From the NCBI RefSeq assembly GCF_041075285.1, contig NZ_CP163512.1:1550001-1614000 (forward strand): 64,000 nt of DNA, read 5' to 3'. Each line of letters starts with the position of its first letter. Within the stretch, counting starts at the first letter, position 1. The translations under genes and the position numbers were made by a program. The notes beneath the pieces are model-generated. The model ran no database searches. It had not been told where the DNA came from and saw nothing but the letters and a program-made list of their open reading frames with translations. Source of the stretch: Providencia rettgeri (lineage in GTDB: Bacteria > Pseudomonadota > Gammaproteobacteria > Enterobacterales > Enterobacteriaceae). This document shows positions 17,411 to 27,043 of the stretch, piece by piece.

Positions 17411-17833
17411 TCAGAATTGTTTATTTTTAATGCGCTTTAACTTTAAGCTAGTATGCATAATCTTTTGAAAATTAGGGCATAAAATATGATTTTTCTCTGG
17501 GCAATTAGCGATATGAATAATGCCATCTTTTGATGCCGCTAAATTTTGAGTCGTTGTCTCAATCTGTTCCGCTTTTGCTATCAAACTCGCCCATTCAATA
17601 TTTGGTCCATCTTGATGATTAAGCATGGTTGTAATTTCATCAAGTGAAAATTTGACCTGCTGCCCTAAACTTATCCATAACAAACGGGTTATCACATCTT
17701 TACCATGATAAATACGCTTTAAGTCTTTGCGCCCGATGGGCTTAATTAGCCCCTTTTCTTCATAATAGCGTCGTGTCGAGGTCACTAAACCTGATAATTG
17801 ACTCACTTACGAAATATCTAATTCATCATGCAT
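17411..17833 (-). pseudogene. MerR family regulator with an in-frame stop at codon 9
   Basis: From the ATG at 17833 the frame reads MHDELDIS, stop (TAA at 17809-17807), then VSQLSGLVTSTRRYYEEKGLI. Related MerR proteins have ISE(V) at this point, so a GAA-to-TAA change is likely. Translation could only begin after the stop, at the GTG at 17806, which gives 131 residues with an intact YYEEKGLI recognition region and a C-terminal CPEKNHILCPNF cysteine pair. Either the gene is inactivated or it uses the GTG start. It is upstream of the accA-like gene on the same strand. Confidence 0.7.
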
Positions 17834-17853
17834 AGAAGGATAACCCGTTGAGA

Positions 17854-18393
17854 TTATGACGCTGTAGGCGTTAGTTTCTGCTTTAACAGAACAGTAATAT
17901 TTCCGTTCATAAAGATCTCACGATCAACAACATAACCTAACTTTTCAGCAACCCGTAATGACGGTAAATTTCTCGGTTCAATAAAACAGATGGTTTGCTG
18001 AAACTTGTCTTGTGATTTTAGCCAAGCTAGCCCCCCTTGCATCGCTTCTGTGGCATAGCCTTGACCTTGGAATTCAGGCGCAATTACCCAGCCCGCTTCA
18101 GGTATCCCCTTGACTTTTGGCTCAACCATACGATGAAAATCTGCAAACCCCAGATCACCGATATACTGCCCAGTCACTTTTTCCCTTACAGCCCAATAAC
18201 CAAAACCCAGTAGTGGCCACAATCCACCATAGGCTAACATTCTCATCCATGATTCGCGTTCTGTCGACGGCACGCCACCAATATGACGCACCACGGATTC
18301 TGTTGCCCATAATTTGGTTAACGCAGGAAAATCACTGGCTTGGTGTTTCGATAAAATCAGTCTTTCTGTTTCGATTTCAGGTATTAAATCCAT
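17854..18393 (-). CDS. GNAT family N-acetyltransferase (RimJ/RimL-like)
   Basis: The 179-residue protein opens IETERLILSKHQASDF and has GWVIAPEFQGQGYATEAMQGGLAWL, the acetyl-CoA-binding region of the RimJ/RimL-type GNATs, followed by NLPSLRVAEKLGYV. It would acetylate an amino group of a protein or small molecule. The ATG at 18393 is preceded by AGGAG at a good distance and so is preferred to the longer frame from 18432, which overlaps amn. It is 16 bp downstream of amn and probably in the same transcript. Confidence 0.85.
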   Translation of the reverse strand: MDLIPEIETERLILSKHQASDFPALTKLWATESVVRHIGGVPSTERESWMRMLAYGGLWPLLGFGYWAVREKVTGQYIGDLGFADFHRMVEPKVKGIPEAGWVIAPEFQGQGYATEAMQGGLAWLKSQDKFQQTICFIEPRNLPSLRVAEKLGYVVDREIFMNGNITVLLKQKLTPTAS

Positions 18394-18409
18394 AGATTGC
18401 TTCTCCTTG

Positions 18410-19876
18410 CTATCTAAATGGGGGTTCATCAAAGGTTCTTAACTTGCGAGAATGGAGTTTATCACCCTCTTGACGTAGTAAATCAATAGCGCGAATACCG
18501 ATTTGTAGGTGTTCTGAAATAGCCCCTTCATAAAAACTGTTCGCTTGGCCAGGTAATTTTATTTCCCCATGTAACGGTTTATCCGACACACACAAAAGCG
18601 TGCCATAAGGGACTCTAAACCGATAACCTTGCGCCGCAATGGTCGCGCTTTCCATATCCACGGCAACGGCACGACTTAAGCTAAAGCGCCTTGCAGTAGC
18701 AAAGAAACGCAATTCCCAGTTTCTATCATCTGTGGTCACCACCGTTCCAGTACGTAAACGCTGCTTAACCAATTCGCCCGGCATATTACTCACTTGTTTG
18801 GTCGCATCATAAAGTGCCCGTTGCACTTCTGCGATACTTGGAATAGGAATATCTGGTGGTAATACATCATCCAAAATATGATCATCGCGCAAATATGCAT
18901 GAGCCAAAACGTAATCGCCAATTTTCTGGCTTTCCCTTAAACCACCGCAATGACCGATCATTAACCATGTATGAGGCCTTAAAACCGCTAAATGATCACA
19001 GATGTTTTTGGCATTTGATGGGCCAACACCAATATTCACTAATGTTATTCCGGCGCCATCTCGTGCTATCAGATGATAGGCAGGCATTTGGAATTTTTTC
19101 CATGTCATATCTGAAATGGCAATTTGCGGATCCGCATTTTCATCCGTGAGATAGTTATAACCTACACATGACAGCGCAATATAACGGCTGTCAGGGTCGC
19201 GAATTTGTTCGCAAGCCCAACTAACAAACTCATCCACATAGCGATTATAATTGGTGAATAAAACATAGGGTTGCACATGTTCAGGCGGCGTACCAGTATA
19301 ATGTTTAAGGCGCGCAAGTGAAAAGTCTACTCGTAATGCATCGAAATGTGATAATGGCATTTCATCGGAAACAGTATATAAACCATCCGTAATATCATCA
19401 CTAATATGCGACAAATCTGTAATAGGAAAATGAGCCGCAAGACTGCTACTCATACTCCTATCAAGCACTAAATCAGAGCCGTCAATCACAAATGGATACG
19501 GAATTTCCGTTTTAGATGGGCGAACGCTAAAAGAGACCTCATAGTCTTGTTGTAAAATAGAAAGTTGTTCCGTTAAATAGCTGCGAAATAACTCTGGTTG
19601 AGTCACTGTGATGGAATAATCCCCTTTTTTTACAAAACGCGCATAGGCACGCGTTTTTTCACAATGATCAATTTTCCCTTCCCATGTGACACAAAGTTCA
19701 GGATACGCAAACAACCCATTTTCTCGTTGGTCTGCATCTGGTATCTGCCCTTCTGTAACATAAATCGCAATGGCATCTCTTAATGATTGAATGGCATTTG
19801 AATATAACAACGAAAGTTTATCCAAAACAGCTTCAATAGATAAGTTTTCATTTTTCTGACATTTTTCCAAAGACAC
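18410..19876 (-). CDS. amn: AMP nucleosidase
   Basis: The 488-residue protein matches E. coli Amn (484 residues). It has the N-terminal regulatory domain and a C-terminal nucleoside phosphorylase-like domain with GVGPSNAKNICDHLAVLRPHTWLMIGHCGGLR and AVDMESATIAAQGYRFRVPYGTLLCVSDKPLHGE. It cleaves AMP to adenine and ribose 5-phosphate. The start is the GTG at 19876, with AGGAG about 10 nt upstream. The downstream GNAT gene starts 16 bp after its stop. Confidence 0.96.
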   Translation of the reverse strand: MSLEKCQKNENLSIEAVLDKLSLLYSNAIQSLRDAIAIYVTEGQIPDADQRENGLFAYPELCVTWEGKIDHCEKTRAYARFVKKGDYSITVTQPELFRSYLTEQLSILQQDYEVSFSVRPSKTEIPYPFVIDGSDLVLDRSMSSSLAAHFPITDLSHISDDITDGLYTVSDEMPLSHFDALRVDFSLARLKHYTGTPPEHVQPYVLFTNYNRYVDEFVSWACEQIRDPDSRYIALSCVGYNYLTDENADPQIAISDMTWKKFQMPAYHLIARDGAGITLVNIGVGPSNAKNICDHLAVLRPHTWLMIGHCGGLRESQKIGDYVLAHAYLRDDHILDDVLPPDIPIPSIAEVQRALYDATKQVSNMPGELVKQRLRTGTVVTTDDRNWELRFFATARRFSLSRAVAVDMESATIAAQGYRFRVPYGTLLCVSDKPLHGEIKLPGQANSFYEGAISEHLQIGIRAIDLLRQEGDKLHSRKLRTFDEPPFR

Positions 19877-19953
19877 ACACAGCTCCTAATCAGATGAAGT
19901 AATCCCCCCGATAACATAGAGTATCAATGTGACAGTTGCAAAACATATCACCA

Positions 19954-20862
19954 TTAATGCATCACGAATGATAAAACAATAGGCAAGGTAAATACGGCAA
20001 TAATGGTTTGTAATGTGATAATCCCAGCCATTAATTGGCTATCACCATTAAGTTGGCGCGTTAAGATATAAGCCGTTGGCGCGGTTGGTATAGCAAAAAA
20101 TATCACTAATAACACCGCCTCTAAATCAGGTAGCGAAAATAACTTTGCTGTAAGCACCGCTAATATTGGCATGGCAAGCAAGCGTAATAAAGTTGACAAC
20201 ATTATAGGCTTAAACTCTTTACGCAGTGTCGCTGTTTGTAAAGCAGCACCAATACAAATCAACCCTAAAGGTAGACTTGCTGCGGCTAATAACTTCAATA
20301 ATTGTTCAGAACCAAAAGGTAGTCCTACTGGCGATATATTTAATAAAACTCCGACAACACAAGAAATAATGAGGGGATTTTTAACGATGGGTAATAAAAG
20401 TTGTTTTACTGAAACTTTTTTACCTGAAGATAATGCGAGCACTGCAATCACATTACAACTTGGCACTAAAATAGCCATAATCACGGCAGCAATAGCAATC
20501 CCCTCTTTGCCAAATAAATCGGCTACAATTGCCAAACCTAAGTAGGTATTAAAACGCGTGATCCCTTGAATATGCGCCCCAAATCTCGGGATGGTTATTT
20601 TGAATAAATATTTACTTAGCAGCACCAACAATGAACTTACTAATAAAATGCAGAGGATCGCACTACCTAAATAAGGTAACTTGGGATTATCTAATGGCGC
20701 GTTCCCTAAGCTATTAATTAATAATGCAGGAAATAAAATAAAATAGTTTAATTTTTCCGCACCAGGCCAAAAGTCTGCTGATAATAATGTCGTTCGCCGT
20801 AATACAAACCCCATCGCAATAAGCGCAAATAATGGCCACAAAACCAGTAAAATCTTATCCAT
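19954..20862 (-). CDS. AEC family transporter (auxin efflux carrier fold)
   Basis: The 302-residue membrane protein has about ten hydrophobic helices and the AEC family layout: LWPLFALIAMGFVLRRTTLLS at the N-terminus, NYFILFPALLINSL, and a C-terminal FAIPTAPTAYILTRQLNGDSQLMAGIITLQT stretch. Members export or import organic acids such as malate. It is a single minus-strand gene downstream of an AT-rich gap. Substrate unknown. Confidence 0.88.
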   Translation of the reverse strand: MDKILLVLWPLFALIAMGFVLRRTTLLSADFWPGAEKLNYFILFPALLINSLGNAPLDNPKLPYLGSAILCILLVSSLLVLLSKYLFKITIPRFGAHIQGITRFNTYLGLAIVADLFGKEGIAIAAVIMAILVPSCNVIAVLALSSGKKVSVKQLLLPIVKNPLIISCVVGVLLNISPVGLPFGSEQLLKLLAAASLPLGLICIGAALQTATLRKEFKPIMLSTLLRLLAMPILAVLTAKLFSLPDLEAVLLVIFFAIPTAPTAYILTRQLNGDSQLMAGIITLQTIIAVFTLPIVLSFVMH

Positions 20863-21198
20863 GGTATTTTAGTTTTTTATCAATACATTAGAAGTCGATA
20901 ACAAAACAGTCTAACGTTAATTTTTTGTAGCAGATAGGTAAAAAAAGCTCTCGCAGCGATAGCGTATGCGTTTTATGATTGGTTTAACAAAAAGCGAACT
21001 AAAATAGACTTTTAATCTGTTATTTTTGGTTATTTTTTAATCCCATTTAGCTGTGAAAATCAGCAATAAGGATAAACAGCCCGACCAACAATAGCAGAAA
21101 GTTAAATTATCTCGCCTTAATGTTTAAATATCATTTGCCTGCTTTAATAATTTTATGTATTTTTATTCACTATAAATGCATAATTAAAGAGGTTTAAA
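20863..21198. other. Intergenic gap upstream of the ABC importer, with a solo MITE end
   Basis: No gene is seen. The section holds the promoters for the divergent AEC gene and ABC operon. At 21055-21082 there is AAAATCAGCAATAAGGATAAACAGCCC-type sequence matching the left end of the 12270 element in reverse. Confidence 0.55.
21055..21082. repeat. Solo terminal repeat of the 12270-12546 MITE-like element
   Basis: The segment shares GATAAACAGCCC exactly with the MITE terminus, and the sequence before it (AAAATCAGCA) also matches the reverse complement of the left end. The similarity fades leftward, and no opposite end is present nearby. It looks like a truncated copy. Confidence 0.5.
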
Positions 21199-21966
21199 AT
21201 GTTTAAGAAACTTGTTTTTGCTGGTTGTTTAACACTGGCGGCTCTCTCAGGGAATGTTTACGCAAAAGACAGTTATACTGTGGGTGCCGGTGGAACATAC
21301 CGTCCGTTTGAATTTGAAAATAGTCAAAAACAACTCGAAGGTTTTGATATTGATATTATTAAAGCCATCGCAGATGCGGAAGGTTTTGATGTCAAACTGG
21401 TTAACACTCCATGGGAAGGTATTTTTGCCACTTTATCCTCAGGAGATAGGGATATTTTGATTTCCGGTATCACCATTACCGATAAACGTAAAAATATGGT
21501 CGACTTTTCAACCCCCTATTTCCCTGCTGAACAAGCGATTGTGATCAGTGAATCATCAACAGTGACCGATTTAAATAGCTTAAAAGATTTGAATGTTGGC
21601 GTCGTAAATTCCAGCACAGGGGATATTGTGGTATCCGATGTTATGGGTAAAAACAGCACATCGATTAAACGTTTCGATAACACCCCGCTGTTATTACAAG
21701 AACTGTATGAAGACGGTATTGATGCCGCCGTAGGTGATGTTGGTGTTATTAAATACTACATTAAGACTCACCCAGAGAAAAAATTTAAGTTAATTTATGA
21801 CAACCATTTTGAAAAACAATATTTCGGTATTGCGGTTGCTAAAGGTAATAGTGAATTACAACAAAAAATCAATAATGGCCTTAATACTATCATTGAAAAC
21901 GGTACTTATAATCAAATCTACCAAAAATGGTTTGATGAAAATGTTCCTCAATTACCAAAACAATAG
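21199..21966 (+). CDS. Amino-acid ABC transporter substrate-binding protein
   Basis: The 255-residue protein has a clear signal peptide (residues 1-22, MFKKLVFAGCLTLAALSG...YA). It then has the family-3 solute-binding signature: YTVGAGGTYRPFEF, GFDIDIIKAIADAEGF, and GDRDILISGITIT (the ligand-binding Arg/Thr region). It captures a polar amino acid in the periplasm and delivers it to the permease encoded next. It is the first gene of a three-gene operon and is followed by an intergenic hairpin. Confidence 0.92.
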   Translation: MFKKLVFAGCLTLAALSGNVYAKDSYTVGAGGTYRPFEFENSQKQLEGFDIDIIKAIADAEGFDVKLVNTPWEGIFATLSSGDRDILISGITITDKRKNMVDFSTPYFPAEQAIVISESSTVTDLNSLKDLNVGVVNSSTGDIVVSDVMGKNSTSIKRFDNTPLLLQELYEDGIDAAVGDVGVIKYYIKTHPEKKFKLIYDNHFEKQYFGIAVAKGNSELQQKINNGLNTIIENGTYNQIYQKWFDENVPQLPKQ

Positions 21967-21980
21967 TTTTATTTAATTTA

Positions 21981-22006
21981 AAGCCATCTTTAGATGGCTT
22001 TTTCTC
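21981..22006 (+). terminator. Hairpin with T-tract between the binding protein and permease genes
   Basis: AAGCCATCT and AGATGGCTT form a 9-bp stem with a 2-nt loop, followed by TTTCTC. It lies inside the ABC operon. It probably causes partial termination, giving more binding protein than membrane components. Confidence 0.7.
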
Positions 22007-22030
22007 GTTATAAATCAGGGTGAAATTAAG

Positions 22031-22795
22031 ATGTCTGCGTTTCGTTGGGAAATAATTGAAGAATACGCCCCGCTATTTGCTGAAGGCGCATTAATGACCA
22101 TCAAGGCCACCATTATTTGCGTTATTTTAGGTTCTTTATGGGGACTCACGCTTGGCTTGGGGAGAACGGCCAAAGCGGAACAAGGGATTTGGAAACCCAT
22201 TTTACATTATTTTGTGCAATGGCCTGTTCGTTTCTACGTCAGTGCCTTTCGTGGTACGCCACTATTTGTTCAAATAATGGTTGTCCATTTTGCATTAGTG
22301 CCATTGTTTATTAACCCACGGGATGGATTGCTTGTCACATCTGGGTTGATGTCCATTGATACGGCCAAAATGCTTCGTTCAGACTATGGCGCATTTTTAT
22401 CCTGCATTATTGCTATTACTTTAAATTCAGGTGCTTATGTTTCGGAAATTTTCCGTGCTGGTATACAATCCATTGATAAAGGCCAAATGGAAGCCTCTCG
22501 TGCACTTGGAATGAGCTGGGCGAAAACAATGCGCAAAGTTATCCTTCCTCAAGCCTTCCGTCGAATTTTACCACCCTTAGGTAATAACGCGATTGCCATT
22601 GTCAAAGATTCATCACTTGCCTCAGCCATTGGTTTAGCCGATCTAGCCTATGCGGCGCGGACAGTTTCTGGCGCTTACGCGACATACTGGGAACCCTACT
22701 TAACAATATCAATTATTTATTGGATGCTGACATTTATACTGGCTCAGTTAGTACAATATATGGAAAGAAGGTTGGGCAGAAGTGATTTACGTTAA
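22031..22795 (+). CDS. Amino-acid ABC transporter permease (HisM/GlnP family)
   Basis: The 254-residue inner-membrane protein has the GlnP/HisQM features: [33 protein letters not shown], and the EAA loop [32 protein letters not shown] that docks the ATPase. It forms the channel with one or two copies of itself. It overlaps the ATPase gene by 14 nt, so the two are translationally coupled. Confidence 0.93.
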   Translation: MSAFRWEIIEEYAPLFAEGALMTIKATIICVILGSLWGLTLGLGRTAKAEQGIWKPILHYFVQWPVRFYVSAFRGTPLFVQIMVVHFALVPLFINPRDGLLVTSGLMSIDTAKMLRSDYGAFLSCIIAITLNSGAYVSEIFRAGIQSIDKGQMEASRALGMSWAKTMRKVILPQAFRRILPPLGNNAIAIVKDSSLASAIGLADLAYAARTVSGAYATYWEPYLTISIIYWMLTFILAQLVQYMERRLGRSDLR

Positions 22796-23504
22796 TGATT
22801 TACAAAAGAAATTTGGTGAAACCCATGTATTACGTGGCATTTCGTGTGAAATTCAGCCACAAGAGGTTATCTGTGTTATTGGCCCTTCCGGTTCAGGTAA
22901 AAGTACATTTTTACGTTGCTTAAATGCACTAGAACGCCCTGATGGTGGTGAAATCAGGGTTAACGGTTTTGATGTTCATGACCCCAAAACCGATTTAAAT
23001 AAAATGCGTGAAAACGTTGGAATGGTTTTTCAGCGTTTTAATTTATTTCCACATATGACGGTGCTTGAAAACTTAATGATGGCCCCTACCTTAGTTAAGG
23101 GACTCAAAAAAGAACAAGCACTAAAGCAAGCTGAACAGCTTTTAATCAAAGTCGGTTTATTAGATAAAATTGATGCATGGCCAGCAAGCCTCTCTGGTGG
23201 TCAGCAACAACGGGTTGCTATTGCACGCGCCTTAGCGATGCAACCTTCCATTTTATTATTTGATGAACCCACGTCGGCGCTGGATCCTGAGTTAGTTGGC
23301 GAAGTATTGTCTGTGATGAAAACACTGGCAACAGAAGGTATGACCATGGTTATCGTAACCCATGAAATGGGCTTTGCCCGTGAAGTTGCTGATCGCGTTA
23401 TGTTTATCGACCAAGGTATTATTCAAGAAGAAGGCACGCCTGAACAGCTTTTTTCCGCACCGAAAAATCCACGTACGGCAGCGTTTTTAAGTAAAGTCCT
23501 CTAG
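22782..23504 (+). CDS. Amino-acid ABC transporter ATP-binding protein (GlnQ family)
   Basis: The 240-residue protein has Walker [10 protein letters not shown] (residues 34-42), the signature [15 protein letters not shown], Walker [15 protein letters not shown] and the switch His in VTHEMGF. It powers uptake of polar amino acids. The start is a GTG at 22782 inside the permease gene. A strong hairpin at 23511-23536 ends the operon. Confidence 0.94.
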   Translation: MIYVNDLQKKFGETHVLRGISCEIQPQEVICVIGPSGSGKSTFLRCLNALERPDGGEIRVNGFDVHDPKTDLNKMRENVGMVFQRFNLFPHMTVLENLMMAPTLVKGLKKEQALKQAEQLLIKVGLLDKIDAWPASLSGGQQQRVAIARALAMQPSILLFDEPTSALDPELVGEVLSVMKTLATEGMTMVIVTHEMGFAREVADRVMFIDQGIIQEEGTPEQLFSAPKNPRTAAFLSKVL

Positions 23505-23510
23505 TTAATT

Positions 23511-23536
23511 AGCCTGCTTATCACCATAAGCAGGCT
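23511..23536 (+). terminator. Terminator hairpin of the amino-acid ABC operon
   Basis: AGCCTGCTTAT pairs perfectly with ATAAGCAGGCT around CACC. The downstream sequence is only mildly T-rich. Confidence 0.65.
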
Positions 23537-23606
23537 ATTCTGATAGTCTCATTGCATTTTACTTCGTATGCTACTAATTAAATTATTATTTAATTAAGCT
23601 TAATGT

Positions 23607-24146
23607 ATGGATATTAAAAGCCTTTGTAAGCAATATCGTTCTGGGAAAAAATTCAAATATGTTTTTTTCTGGGGGCATCAAACCAAACAAAATCAAATCA
23701 CTAAAAGCTGCTTTAGCCAATGGTACCCTTCCCCTTTTATTGTTGATGGGCACCGCTTTGCAAGTGCAGAGCATTTTATGATGGCGGAAAAAGCGCGCTT
23801 ATTTGGTGATATTGAAACGCTAGAAAAAATAATTCATGCGCCAAACCCTGGTGCTGCAAAAGCCTTTGGCCGAGAAGTACGTGGATTTAAACAAGATATT
23901 TGGGATGAAAACCGATTTTCCATCGTTGTTGCGGCAAATTTAGCTAAATTTAGCCAAAATGAACAACTTAAAGCCTTTTTGTTGGCCACCAATGAGCGCA
24001 TATTAGTTGAAGCCAGTCCAGTAGATAAAATATGGGGAATTGGTCTTGCTGAAGATACAGAAAATATTGAGAACCCTTTAACTTGGAAAGGTTTGAACCT
24101 TTTAGGCTTTGCGCTAATGGACGTTCGTTGCCAACTGGCAAATTAA
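23607..24146 (+). CDS. ybiA: NADAR family protein (YbiA-like N-glycosidase)
   Basis: The 179-residue protein shows the NADAR/YbiA fold: FFWGH near the start, CFSQWYPSPFIVDGHRFASAEHFMMAEKARLFGD, and VDKIWGIGLAEDTENIENPLTWKGLNLLG. E. coli YbiA hydrolyses N-glycosidic bonds in damaged riboflavin-synthesis intermediates; other NADAR proteins reverse ADP-ribosylation of guanine. There is no DarT-like toxin next to it, so the housekeeping role is more likely. It stands alone. Confidence 0.88.
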   Translation: MDIKSLCKQYRSGKKFKYVFFWGHQTKQNQITKSCFSQWYPSPFIVDGHRFASAEHFMMAEKARLFGDIETLEKIIHAPNPGAAKAFGREVRGFKQDIWDENRFSIVVAANLAKFSQNEQLKAFLLATNERILVEASPVDKIWGIGLAEDTENIENPLTWKGLNLLGFALMDVRCQLAN

Positions 24147-24184
24147 TGCTATTTTCCTTGCATTTAATCCCATGAAGATAAAAA

Positions 24185-24206
24185 CCCGTTGTTGCTTAAC
24201 AACGGG
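24185..24206 (-). terminator. Terminator of the 24251 GNAT gene
   Basis: CCCGTTGTT pairs with AACAACGGG around GCTT. On the minus strand it is followed by TTTTTA. It also lies 38 bp after the ybiA stop and could serve both. Confidence 0.7.
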
Positions 24207-24250
24207 CCAGCCAGTCATTCACTGAAATGTAGGATATGCTACTGCTTTTA

Positions 24251-24709
24251 TTACAATGGCATTCTATATTCAATCACCCCCGGTTTTTCTGCTACCCAAT
24301 TATACAATTTTTGACCACGTAAATTGGTTTCTTGTGTGTGCCAATATAAGCGACCACATTGTTTATCTTGTGCCTGACCCTGAACAAACTCAATGAGTTG
24401 CTTCCCCACATGTCGCCCTCTCATTTCAGGCGTAACATATAAATCTTCTAAATAGCAAAAGTCATTTTTAGCCCATGTTGAACGGTGGAATACATAATTA
24501 ACAAAGCCAACCACTTTGCCACCGTCAAGTGCGACCGCACAATACATGGGCTCATTCACATCAAAAAAACGTTCCCATGCTTTTTGTGTTACTTCTTCGC
24601 TTAATTCAACCTGATAAAATTTTTGGTATTCCAACCAATAAGCCAGCCATTCTGGATAATGTTCTGGCGCAGCAAATTTAATCGATACTGGTAATGTATT
24701 TTGATTCAT
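24251..24709 (-). CDS. GNAT family N-acetyltransferase
   Basis: The 152-residue protein contains YLEDLYVTPEMRGRHVGKQLIEFVQ, a textbook GNAT acetyl-CoA loop (R-G-R-x-V-G), then LYWHTQETNLRGQKLYN. I prefer the ATG at 24709 (MNQNTLPVS), which has AAGGG upstream, to the longer frame from 24742. It is divergent from the MocR regulator at 24812, which may control it. Confidence 0.85.
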   Translation of the reverse strand: MNQNTLPVSIKFAAPEHYPEWLAYWLEYQKFYQVELSEEVTQKAWERFFDVNEPMYCAVALDGGKVVGFVNYVFHRSTWAKNDFCYLEDLYVTPEMRGRHVGKQLIEFVQGQAQDKQCGRLYWHTQETNLRGQKLYNWVAEKPGVIEYRMPL

Positions 24710-24811
24710 AATAACCCTTCTAATTGTAGACATATTACACAATGGGGTTATAGTACAGTCCTATTTGGTGCTGTATAAGATACACTTTTGCTATTTATTT
24801 AGGATCCACTT

Positions 24812-26299
24812 ATGCGACGTAAACAACAAACCCAGTTTCCATTGCTTTTACTTGATGAGGGGTATATCAAAGAGAATGTTTACCATACGATCCGCAGTGC
24901 CATCCTAGATGGCCGTATTGCATCGGGTGTAAAACTACCCTCTTCTCGTGCACTGGCTGAGATGATGTCTATTTCGCGTAACTCCGTCATTGCAGGCTTT
25001 GAGCGCTTAATTGATGAAGGTTATCTATATTCCAAAAAAGGGTCTGGTACTTATGTTTCAGCCAATATTCCTGATGAATTAGTCCGTACTGCATCCCCGT
25101 CACAACATACTGAGCAACCAGAATATAGCGCACTTAATCTTAACCCCAAGATCGCAACATTAACTAACTTATGGAACCAATCACGGCCGAATACACAGTC
25201 TTACCAAATGTTTAATATAGGGATTGGTTGTGTTGACCAGTTTCCTCACGAACTTTGGGGGAGATTATTAGGTCGTGTTTGGCGCAGATCTCAACAAGCA
25301 ATCCCCTGCTTCAATCACCCTGATGGCTTTATGCCACTAAAAAAATTACTCGTAGATTATGTGTATTCAACTCGTGGGGTTCAATGCGAAGAAAAGCAGA
25401 TTATCATTGTCAATGGAACCCAACAAGCGATTAATCTGGCTGCAAAAGTACTATTAAAACAAGGCGATAAGGTATGGCTAGATGACCCTGGCTATGACAG
25501 TGCTCGCGCTATTTTAACGGCAACAGGTGCCGAAATAGCGCCAATTCCCTCTGATCATGAAGGTATGGATATCGCTTATGGCGCAAAACACCATGGGGAT
25601 GCAAAATTAGTCTACACCGCACCTTCTCACCAATTTCCGCTCGGCACAACCCTAAGCCTATCACGTCGTTTAGCATTGCTGGATTGGGCGCAGCAGAATA
25701 ATGCATGGATATTTGAAGACGACTATAACAGTGAATTCCGCTTTTTATCCAAACCCATTCAAGCGTTGCAAGGTTTAGATAACCACCAGCGAGTAATTTA
25801 CGCAGGCACCTTTTCAAAAATGATGTATCCTGGATTTCGTTTAGGATTTTTGATCGTGCCAACAATTCTGAGTGATGCGTTTACCATGATGAAATATTAC
25901 AGTGATAGTCATTGTGGTTATTTAGAACAAGCGGCATTAGCACAGTTTATTCAAGAGGGTCACTATGCTCGTCATGTGCGAAAAGTACGAAAAATATGCC
26001 ATGATAGACAAAATACCTTTTTCAATGCCATTAATCTGTACCTTCCCCATCTATTTGATGTGCAAATGACAGACTCAGGGATCCACACTGTATGTTGGCT
26101 AAAAGCTGGCTATGATATTAATCTGGTGCTGGAGCAGTGCCGTTTATTAGGTTTCGGTGCACAACCTTTATCGCGATATTGCATAAACAGCACCAATCGT
26201 AATGCTATCTTATTTGGTTATGCGGCACATACTGAAAACGATATTGTGTATCATGTAAAGCGACTGAGCGAACAAATAAGCAAGATATACCCTAGCTAA
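24812..26299 (+). CDS. MocR/PdxR-type GntR regulator with aminotransferase domain
   Basis: The 495-residue protein fuses an N-terminal GntR winged helix (YHTIRSAILDGRIASGVKLPSSRALAEMMSISRNSVIAGFERLIDEGYL) to a class-I aminotransferase-like domain. The PLP lysine lies in YAGTFSKMMYPGFRLGF, and the preceding DDYNSEFRF is the cofactor-contact motif. MocR proteins sense PLP or an amine adduct and usually regulate a neighbouring gene. The divergent GNAT gene 100 bp away is the nearest candidate. No pdxST genes are near, so PdxR itself is not assigned. Confidence 0.9.
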   Translation: MRRKQQTQFPLLLLDEGYIKENVYHTIRSAILDGRIASGVKLPSSRALAEMMSISRNSVIAGFERLIDEGYLYSKKGSGTYVSANIPDELVRTASPSQHTEQPEYSALNLNPKIATLTNLWNQSRPNTQSYQMFNIGIGCVDQFPHELWGRLLGRVWRRSQQAIPCFNHPDGFMPLKKLLVDYVYSTRGVQCEEKQIIIVNGTQQAINLAAKVLLKQGDKVWLDDPGYDSARAILTATGAEIAPIPSDHEGMDIAYGAKHHGDAKLVYTAPSHQFPLGTTLSLSRRLALLDWAQQNNAWIFEDDYNSEFRFLSKPIQALQGLDNHQRVIYAGTFSKMMYPGFRLGFLIVPTILSDAFTMMKYYSDSHCGYLEQAALAQFIQEGHYARHVRKVRKICHDRQNTFFNAINLYLPHLFDVQMTDSGIHTVCWLKAGYDINLVLEQCRLLGFGAQPLSRYCINSTNRNAILFGYAAHTENDIVYHVKRLSEQISKIYPS

Positions 26300-26394
26300 A
26301 CAAAATGGATTTTATCCTTTTATCTGATAGTCAACTTTGAGTTAAGCTTTATAACTATACCTTAATGATATTCCTTTATATTGAGGTGTTTTTT

Positions 26395-26976
26395 ATGATG
26401 AAAACAGACTATCCCTATGAATATGAGGTGGGTGATATTGTTTTTACCAGTATCGGCACTGAATTATTTCGCCAAATTGCTTCAGCCTCTTTATGTTGGA
26501 GCAACCATGTCGGTATGATTATTGGTCACGATGGTAATGATTATTTAATCGCAGAAAGCCGTGTACCTTTATCGACAACCACCACGCTTTCGCGTTTTAT
26601 TGCACGCTCTTCAGATAAACGCTATAGCGTACGCCGCTTTGCACCAACATTAACAGAAGATCAAAAAAATGCACTGGTAGCCCAAGTTCCTGCTCGTCTA
26701 AATAAATTTTACCATACTGGGTTTAACTACGACTCACCAAGGCAGTTTTGTTCTAAATTTGTGTTTGATATCTACCAATCAGCTTTATCCGTAAAAATAG
26801 GTGAGCTTGAAACGTTTGAAGAACTATTAGCAAAAAATCCGAATGCAAAATTAAACTTTTGGAAGCTGTGGTTTATTGGGCAAATTCCGTGGGAACGAAC
26901 CACTGTGACCCCGGCCAGTCTGTGGACTCACCCTAAACTATCACTGGTATATCGTAGCCATGACGATATACATTAA
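26395..26976 (+). CDS. yebB: YebB-like permuted papain-fold protein
   Basis: The 193-residue protein follows E. coli YebB closely: [26 protein letters not shown] with the catalytic-type His, [16 protein letters not shown], and [15 protein letters not shown] with the active-site Cys. This is the permuted NlpC/P60 (YiiX-like) cysteine hydrolase fold. The biochemical role in E. coli is not established. The start at 26395 has GAGG upstream; the longer frame from 26365 is unlikely. A bidirectional terminator follows. Confidence 0.9.
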   Translation: MMKTDYPYEYEVGDIVFTSIGTELFRQIASASLCWSNHVGMIIGHDGNDYLIAESRVPLSTTTTLSRFIARSSDKRYSVRRFAPTLTEDQKNALVAQVPARLNKFYHTGFNYDSPRQFCSKFVFDIYQSALSVKIGELETFEELLAKNPNAKLNFWKLWFIGQIPWERTTVTPASLWTHPKLSLVYRSHDDIH

Positions 26977-26996
26977 TAACTGAAAAATCGAGACGT

Positions 26997-27034
26997 AAAA
27001 TAGCCACTCCATTCATCTAACAAGTGGCTATTTT
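26997..27034. terminator. Bidirectional terminator between yebB and the TetR gene
   Basis: AAAATAGCCACT pairs with AGTGGCTATTTT around a 14-nt loop. It lies between two convergent genes and has A/T tracts on both sides. Confidence 0.75.
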
Positions 27035-27043
27035 ATTAAGCAA

